Shown in pieces: positions 58,437 through 64,000 of a stretch of 64,000 nucleotides of DNA; positions within the stretch are counted from its first letter, which is position 1; each line of letters opens with the position of its first letter. The notes beneath the pieces are model-generated. The model saw only the letters and a list, made by a program, of their open reading frames with translations, had not been told where the DNA came from and ran no database searches. This DNA is from Spiroplasma_E sp902809815 (lineage in GTDB: Bacteria; Bacillota_I; Bacilli_A; Mycoplasmatales; VBWQ01): assembly GCF_964030925.1 (NCBI RefSeq), contig NZ_OZ034992.1:1612001-1676000 (forward strand). Direction: 5' to 3'. A program made the translations under genes and the position numbers.

Positions 58437-59489
58437 TATATAACAAAACTGCAAATGCCAAAAGCAATATTGGATAAAATTTGTGAAATCAAAACTGCGT
58501 AAATATTAATAGTTACTAAACTAATCATAATACTTACTATATAGATTCCAAAACCAAAATATAAAGCAATATTAGCACTGAAAAAATAATATAATCATCA
58601 TCCCAATAAAAAAACACCAATTACTTGTGGCAAAGTAGTAAATAAAGTTTTATAAACATGCCATCTTTGATCAATATTACTTATTTTATAATTAAAAAAT
58701 TGAGAATTCATTAAATAATAAATTAAATAAATAGTTAATCCAAAGATAATTAAAATTATTATTTTTCATTGAGAAAAAGTTTTAATTTTTTTTAAAACCA
58801 TTTCATCATGCATACCCATATTTTTTGGATCTTCTCGCAAAAGAAAAGACATGAAAAAAGTCAAAATGAAAAAACACAAAGCAGCAATAATAAAATAACT
58901 GATTTTTGAAATTGTAATAGTTGAAATATTAAGCGTAAGCATATTAATTGGTATAATAATTAAACTTGCCAATAATCCCGGAACAATAAGTATAGTAAAA
59001 GTTAAAAAAGCATGTGATTTTACAAAATATTGTTCATTGAACATTAATTCATGAACTCCCAATGATGCAGTACTCATTCCTAACGCAATATTTAACAAAA
59101 TCAAAGATCAAAAATTTGGTACAATTAAAACTAAACAGCAAGTAACCAAAAGTCAACTATGCATTCATCAAATATACAACTTTCTTTTTTTAAATTTTGC
59201 AGTAAAAAGTAGTTGGTATAGCAAAAATAATTACAGTAAGCGAAATAATCACTGTAATACTAATTGCTTCAGTTACTAAATTAGTTAATGATAAAACTAA
59301 AAAATTATTAATAACTTTTAAACTATTAATACCAAGATAAAGAAAAAAATAATAACTAATAAATAATCATTGCCACTTATTTATCTTTTGCTTAAAAAGA
59401 AAAAATAAATAAAAACTTGTAAATAAACAAAAGATTATTAAGAAAGGTAATCATATTATCATAGTTTTTTTCCTTTCTTAATTAAATTA

Positions 59490-59921
59490 TTATTTTTTGA
59501 TTTGTCTTACTGCATCACGATTTTTAATGGTCTCTCTTTTATCATAATTTTTTTTACCACGAGCCAATGCTATTTCTAACTTTGCTCTACTTTTACTATT
59601 TAAATATATCATTGTTGGAACAACAGTTAAGTTTTTTTGCTTTTGTTCTTGTTGAATTTTTTTAATTTCACGAGCATTTAAAAGTAATTTTCTTTTTCTT
59701 AATGGATCAAGTATATAACTAGTAGTAAATTTATAAGTAGTAATGTTCATATTAATAATATAAGCTTCATTATTACTAAAAGTTACATAACTATCCTGTA
59801 AAGATACATTACCTAAACGAATTGATTTAATTTCAGAACCAGTCAAAACAATTCCCACTTCTAATTTTTCTAATAATTCATAATTAAAGTACGCTTTTTT
59901 ATTTTTTGCAATTATTTTCAT
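59490..59921 (-). CDS. smpB: SsrA-binding protein SmpB
   Basis: 143 aa, the tmRNA partner that brings it to stalled ribosomes. The N-terminus MKIIAKNKKAYFNYELLEKL, GIVLTGSEIKSIRLGNVSLQ, REIKKIQQEQKQKNLTVVPT and the basic ARGKKNYDKRETIKNRDA tail are diagnostic. The ATG at 59921 is preferred over upstream ATGs because GGTGG lies 5 bases before it and the protein then has the usual N-terminus. In related genomes smpB follows rnr; here other sequence separates them. Confidence 0.96.
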   Translation of the reverse strand: MKIIAKNKKAYFNYELLEKLEVGIVLTGSEIKSIRLGNVSLQDSYVTFSNNEAYIINMNITTYKFTTSYILDPLRKRKLLLNAREIKKIQQEQKQKNLTVVPTMIYLNSKSRAKLEIALARGKKNYDKRETIKNRDAVRQIKK

Positions 59922-60002
59922 TGTTTCCACCATTATTTTCATAAACTTTATAATTAGATTATATAATAATAATTTCATAAATACTGAAATACTTACTTAA
60001 AT

Positions 60003-60030
60003 TTGTTTTTTATTAAGAACATGCTATAAT
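60003..60030 (+). promoter_or_regulatory. Promoter of the plus-strand 130-aa gene
   Basis: TTGTTT, a 16-base spacer and a perfect TATAAT at 60025-60030 on the plus strand, leaving a leader of about 160 bases before the ATG at 60198. I could not identify a known riboswitch in that leader. Confidence 0.55.
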
Positions 60031-60197
60031 CTAATGAAGGTTAGATTAATCAATAGTTTTTCTAGCAATGATTAATGTAAAATTAAACATAAAATTAATA
60101 TTTGTTGTATAGCGACCCAAGAAATAGATTTTATATTTGTTTTACGAGTTTTTGTTAATTTTATATATTAATAAACAACTGAAAGGAGTCTAAGGAC

Positions 60198-60590
60198 ATG
60201 GCAGGAGAGTTAAATACTAAACCAACAGCAGTAAAAAATAGTCAATTTTATCAAGGCGATTTGGGTTTTGATAAAAATAATAATGATAAAGTAATTATTT
60301 ATAAGATTTTAACTGGTAAAAAACTTGAGGTTTGCAAAATTATTATTGATGAACAAAATCATATTTTAAAAATTTCTACGAAAACGGAAATTATTAATGA
60401 AGATGAATTTGAAATTTACACATTTGCTTTAGAAGCAGATACTGCTGATTTTATTTTAAAACTTATTGCTAAAAATCAAATTAATGCTGAAATTAATTAT
60501 GCATTTATAAATAATATTGAAGATTCTTATAATATATCTGAATCAGACTCATTAGAAGAAAAAAAGAAAAAAATTAGGAAACTCTTTTAA
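60198..60590 (+). CDS. Hypothetical protein, 130 aa
   Basis: A soluble 130-aa protein of unrecognised family, rich in Ile, Asn, Lys and Glu. It begins MAGELNTKPTAVKNSQFYQG behind AAAGGAG and ends in a charged EEKKKKIRKLF tail. The alternation VIIYKILTGKKLEVCKIIID, then ILKISTKTEIINEDEFEIYT suggests beta strands, and in style it resembles single modules of the 779-aa and 308-aa proteins (compare VYKILFDES), though this is only by eye. It is a rare plus-strand gene with its own promoter, and its 3' part is duplicated just downstream. Confidence 0.68.
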   Translation: MAGELNTKPTAVKNSQFYQGDLGFDKNNNDKVIIYKILTGKKLEVCKIIIDEQNHILKISTKTEIINEDEFEIYTFALEADTADFILKLIAKNQINAEINYAFINNIEDSYNISESDSLEEKKKKIRKLF

Positions 60591-61049
60591 CTATTTATAA
60601 ATTTCTTCTCAATTATAAACTGAACCATAACACAAAGCTTTAATTTTAAAATCATTGTTATTATTGATAATTTCTAAAATAGTTTGGGCAATAAAATTAT
60701 TATTGATGAACAAAATCATATTTTAAAAATTTCTACGAAAACGGAAATTATTAATGAAGATGAATTTGAAATTTACACATTTGCTTTAGAAGCAGATACT
60801 GCTGATTTTATTTTAAAACTTATTGCTAAAAATCAAATTAATGCTGAAATTAATTATGCATTTATAAATAATATTGAAGATTCTTATAATATATCTGAAT
60901 CAGACTCATTAGAAGAAAAAAAGAAAAAAATTAGGAAACTCTTTTAACTATTTATAAATTTCTTCTCAATTATAAACTGAACCATAACACAAAGCTTTAA
61001 TTTTAAAATCATTGTTATTATTGATAATTTCTAAAATAGTTTGGGCAAT
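60336..61049. repeat. 357-bp perfect tandem duplication
   Basis: 60336-60692 is repeated as 60693-61049, identical as far as I can compare by eye. The unit holds the last 84 codons of the 130-aa plus-strand gene and the last 100 or so bases of the convergent phosphoribosyltransferase gene. The complete copy of the latter remains intact at the right end, so the duplication leaves one gene of each plus a headless copy. Confidence 0.9.
60684..60947 (+). pseudogene. Headless copy of the 130-aa gene
   Basis: Open frame of 87 codons from a TTG; all but the first three match residues 47-130 of the plus-strand gene upstream. It arises from the tandem duplication, has no ribosome binding site of its own that I can see, and is probably not translated. 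Confidence 0.75.
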
Positions 61050-61562
61050 AGAAATCCCTGAGGCAACTATATCATCAATAATAATAATGTTTTTTTTATT
61101 AAAAAAATTAATATATTTAGGTAATAAATGAATTTTATTAGTAATTTCCATTTGTCTTTCGCTAACTTTTAATTTATTTTCTCAAAATTTACGGTAGTTA
61201 TCAACTTGGAAAATATTATTAATAAATAATATCTCATAATTTAATTTTTTTTTAATAATTTTAACTAATTCAATTATTACTAATTCTAAACTACTAACTG
61301 AAGTAGGTTTTTTTGGCATCATAATAAAATAATCTAAATTTTCAAACAAATTAAATTTTTGACCAACTTCAAATAAATTAGTTGCTAATCTTATTACAGT
61401 ATCTTGTTCAATATTTACTTGCTTAATTAAGTTATAATCTTCATTAACTCATAATAAATCCGGATATTGTTTTAAGCCTGGCGATTTAAAATAATTATAA
61501 TAATAGCATTCAATGTTAAGATTGCTTTGTTGAATTAATCTTTTTTGCCCTTGTATTTTCAT
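60948..61562 (-). CDS. Phosphoribosyltransferase-like protein
   Basis: 204 aa with a type I PRTase PRPP-binding motif, NIIIIDDIVASGISIAQTIL, at about residues 157-176, and the preceding ERQMEITNKIHLLPKYINFF. The N-terminal half (IECYYYNYFKSPGLKQYPDL, then FIMMPKKPTS) is compatible with a ComF-like protein, but zinc-binding cysteines are missing. Substrate unknown. The gene overlaps the rnr stop by 4 bases (ATG at 61562), so it is translationally coupled to rnr. Confidence 0.72.
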
Positions 61563-63811
61563 TTTTTTACTCCATTTTTCTTTTCACTTTTATTTTTTTT
61601 AACTTTACCATTTAGTTTTATCTTTTTTCTATATTTAAAATTATTTGCTTTATACATTTTTGATGATTGATTATTATTATTTTTATCACGGTTTTTATTT
61701 TGCTGACCATTTTCTTCTAAAATAAAATCAATAGTTCTAGCAACTTTATTTGCACTTTTAACAAGAACACTGACCTTTTGACCAAGAGCATACTGTTTTC
61801 GTTTTCTTTCACCAAACAAAATCATTGCTTTTTCATTAAAAATATAATAATCATCAGTCATGTCTGCAATTCTAATTAAACCTTCAATTGTATTATCTAA
61901 CTCAACAAATAATCCAAAGCCAGTTACACTAGAAATTATACCTTCAAATTTATGACCAATAAATTGCATCATGTATTCTGTTTTTTTCATTTGATCTACA
62001 GCTCGTTCACACTCTAATGCTTTTAATTCCATATTACTAGATTGCTCAGCAGCTCAATTAGTAAAACTTTGATATTTCTCAATTATTTTAGCATTTATTT
62101 CTCTTTTAACTATATATTGGTGCAATAAACGATGAACTATTAAATCAGGATAACGTCTAATTGGCGAAGTAAAATGTGTATAATAATCACTAGCAAGTCC
62201 AAAATGGCCAATACATTTATTAGTATACTGTGCTTTTTCCATACTTCTTAATAATAAAGTTGATAAAACTTGAAATGTTGGTAATTGTTTTAAAGAATTT
62301 AATAATAATTGTAAATCTTTTGAACTAATATTTGTGATTTTTGGATTTAATTTAATGCCCATTAATTTCAGAATTGTAACCATTTGATGCATTTTTTTAG
62401 AACGAGGATGTTCATGAACACGATAAATAAAAGGTAATTTCATATCAAATACAGTTTTAGCAACTACTTCATTAGCTCTAATCATAAAACTTTCAATTAA
62501 TTTTTCAGCGATATCACGAGTTCTTAAAATAATATCAGTTACTTCTCCATTGTCATTAATAATTGTTTTTGCTTCATTAATTTCAAAATCAATTACTCCA
62601 GCATCTTGTTTAAACTTTCATAAAATTTGGTGCAATTCTTTTGCTTTTAGTAACATTTCTCAAATTTGTGGATGTGTTTTAATAAAATTTGGATTTTTAC
62701 CATTATATCCATCATTTACTTCATCATAATTCATTCTTCTTGCTGATTTCATAAATGCCTGATAAATTTTATGTTTTACTGTTAAACCATTCTTATCAAT
62801 CTCCATATCACAAACCATACATAAACGTTCTACTTGTTCATTTAAAGAACAAATACCATTTGATAACTGCGTTGGTAACATAGGAATAACACGATCTGCC
62901 AAGTAAACAGATGTACCGCGAGTAAATGCCTCTTCATCTAAAGGACTATTTTCTGTTACATAATGACTAACATCAGCAATAGCTACAATTAAACGATAAT
63001 TACCATTAGCTAGTTTAGTAACACAAATAGCATCATCAAAATCTTTAGAATCTTTACCATCAATTGTAACTAATAACTCTTTAGTCAAATCAATACGACC
63101 AATTTTATCTGATTCTAAAACTGTTAATGGCACCTTATCTGTTGCTGCTAATGTTTCAACATCAAATTGTGCTTTAATGCCAATTTCATAAATAACAGCT
63201 AAAATATCAACACCAGGATCATTAATATTACCCAATATTTTAGTAATAGTAACATTAAAAATATTCTGTTCAAAATTTTTAATTTTTGCAACAACAATAT
63301 TATTTTCTAACGCTTTATCAGGATTTAAAATATTAACTTCATACTGTTGTAACTTTGCATTTTGAATTAATAATGTTTTTACTTTCGTATCTGCATTAAC
63401 AATAACAGTACCAACAAGAAGATTAGTATCACGTTTAATAATTTTTAATACTACAGCCTCATCATTCTGATTATTAATTTTCACTAACTTACATAATACT
63501 TCATCATTATTTAACGCATTATTTATGTTTTTTATATTAACGTAATATTCTTCTTCACTATTTAATAATTTAACAAATCCAAATCCTTTTTTAGTAATTT
63601 GAATTTTGCCAATAAATAAATTATTATTTTTTAGCATATAAAATTGTTGTTCTTTATTTTCCAAAATAATTTCACTATTTTTCAATTCTTCTAAATCAGC
63701 AATAAGTTCTTGCTGTTGATGATGATTAGTAATATTAAGTTTCACTGTTAAATCAACCGTTGATAAAGGTGTAATACTATTTTGTAACTCATTAATAATC
63801 TCTTGCTTCAT
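61559..63811 (-). CDS. rnr: Ribonuclease R
   Basis: 750-aa 3'-5' exoribonuclease of the RNB family, which degrades structured RNA and works with trans-translation in clearing faulty mRNA. An N-terminal winged-helix region and two cold-shock folds (IGKIQITKKGFGFVKLLNSE) precede the RNB core with VTIDGKDSKDFDDAICVTKL (catalytic Asp cluster), YLADRVIPMLPTQLSNGICS and HFTSPIRRYPDLIVHRLLHQ. An S1 domain (FEGIISSVTGFGLFVELDNT) and a Lys/Asn-rich tail follow. The ATG at 63811 is chosen; an in-frame TTG at 63826 is the alternative. It lies downstream of secG as in other Gram-positive-type genomes. Confidence 0.95.
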
Positions 63812-63874
63812 TTCAATCAATCCCAACTTTATCCTAATTATATAATTAATTATAATCTATCTTTTAAAATTTAT

Positions 63875-63902
63875 AAAAAGGCACATTTTAGTGTGCCTTT
63901 TT
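63875..63902 (-). terminator. Hairpin terminator between secG and rnr
   Basis: AAAAAGGCACA faces TGTGCCTTTTT with a small AT loop, 16 bases after the secG stop. A-tract and T-tract flank the stem. Read-through to rnr is possible. Confidence 0.7.
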
Positions 63903-63917
63903 ATAAAATAATTATCA

Positions 63918-64000
63918 TTAATTTATAACTCCAATAGTATTAATAAGAATTCTTACTATTATTGCCATAGTAAATAACGATATACCTAATACTAAAGTGG
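63918..64000 (-). CDS. secG: Preprotein translocase subunit SecG (C-terminal end)
   Basis: The last 27 codons of a small hydrophobic protein, reading TLVLGISLFTMAIIVRILIN and ending TIGVIN at 63918. The membrane segment, the position immediately upstream of rnr and the short tail suggest SecG, but the rest of the gene is outside the window and the call rests mainly on gene order. Confidence 0.6.
   Translation of the reverse strand, partial: TLVLGISLFTMAIIVRILINTIGVIN

Larger units (their letters stand above)
57003..59462 (-). pseudogene. MFS-type transporter interrupted by IS copy 9, also frameshifted
   Basis: About 12 hydrophobic segments are spread over three pieces. The N-terminal piece starts MIIWLPFLIIFCLFTSFYLF at 59462 and loses frame near 59210. 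The middle piece runs WSLILLNIALGMSTASLGVH to FGICSFVI. After IS copy 9 the same frame resumes with SLVLDWNYRQLMPITGIYAS and ends WVTEKHHVLTNHNWNKI. The SFLLREDPKN loop after segment 6 fits a major-facilitator half-molecule boundary. Substrate unknown. The IS duplication TATA restores a continuous reading frame when removed. Confidence 0.75.

Overview
The window is chromosomal DNA from a mollicute, most probably a Spiroplasma. It is very AT-rich, nearly every long gene stays open only if UGA is read as tryptophan, genes are short and densely packed, and there is a compact 16S-23S-5S rRNA operon with no tRNA in its spacers. A host-associated lineage in genome decay is an inference from the many pseudogenes and IS copies. 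Several apparent frameshifts lie in A/T homopolymers and could be sequencing errors. Almost all genes are on the minus strand.

Layout. 1-5022: pheT (partial), pheS, a TrmH-family methyltransferase, a YgjP-like metallopeptidase, a dimeric dUTPase and a YwaF-like membrane protein form one operon. 5258-6563: infC-rpmI-rplT with an L20-type leader and promoter. 6679-13189: a decayed propeller-repeat gene, a DNA-alkylation-repair protein and a membrane-protein gene, broken or flanked by three copies of one IS. 13231-18276: rRNA operon with terminator and promoter. 18422-33602: energy block, with thrS-pyk-pfkA, eno, two paralogous proteins of unknown function, and a nagA-nagB-tpiA-(AlaRS-like protein)-gpmI operon feeding amino sugar into glycolysis. 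33735-40838: tRNA-Phe followed by decayed accessory DNA: hypothetical pseudogenes, a 5'-truncated ankyrin gene and a broken restriction-modification pair. 40872-47829: viaA and ravA with four membrane-protein genes, the most interesting intact module. 47870-53190: octapeptide-repeat gene shattered by two IS families. 53358-56125: nine tRNA genes and tmRNA. 56148-59462: decayed BspA-like and MFS genes. 59490-64000: smpB, a 357-bp tandem duplication, a phosphoribosyltransferase, rnr and the end of secG.

Mobile DNA dominates the architecture: nine nearly identical copies of a ~1.15 kb IS5-like element (seven minus, two plus) and one complete plus one broken IS3-like element. Four IS5-like copies look able to make transposase by -1 frameshifting. 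At three copies the two flanks do not match as a target duplication should, suggesting recombination between copies. The trans-translation and RNA-decay genes (tmRNA, smpB, rnr) sit within 9 kb. The threonyl-tRNA synthetase has lost its editing-site motifs.
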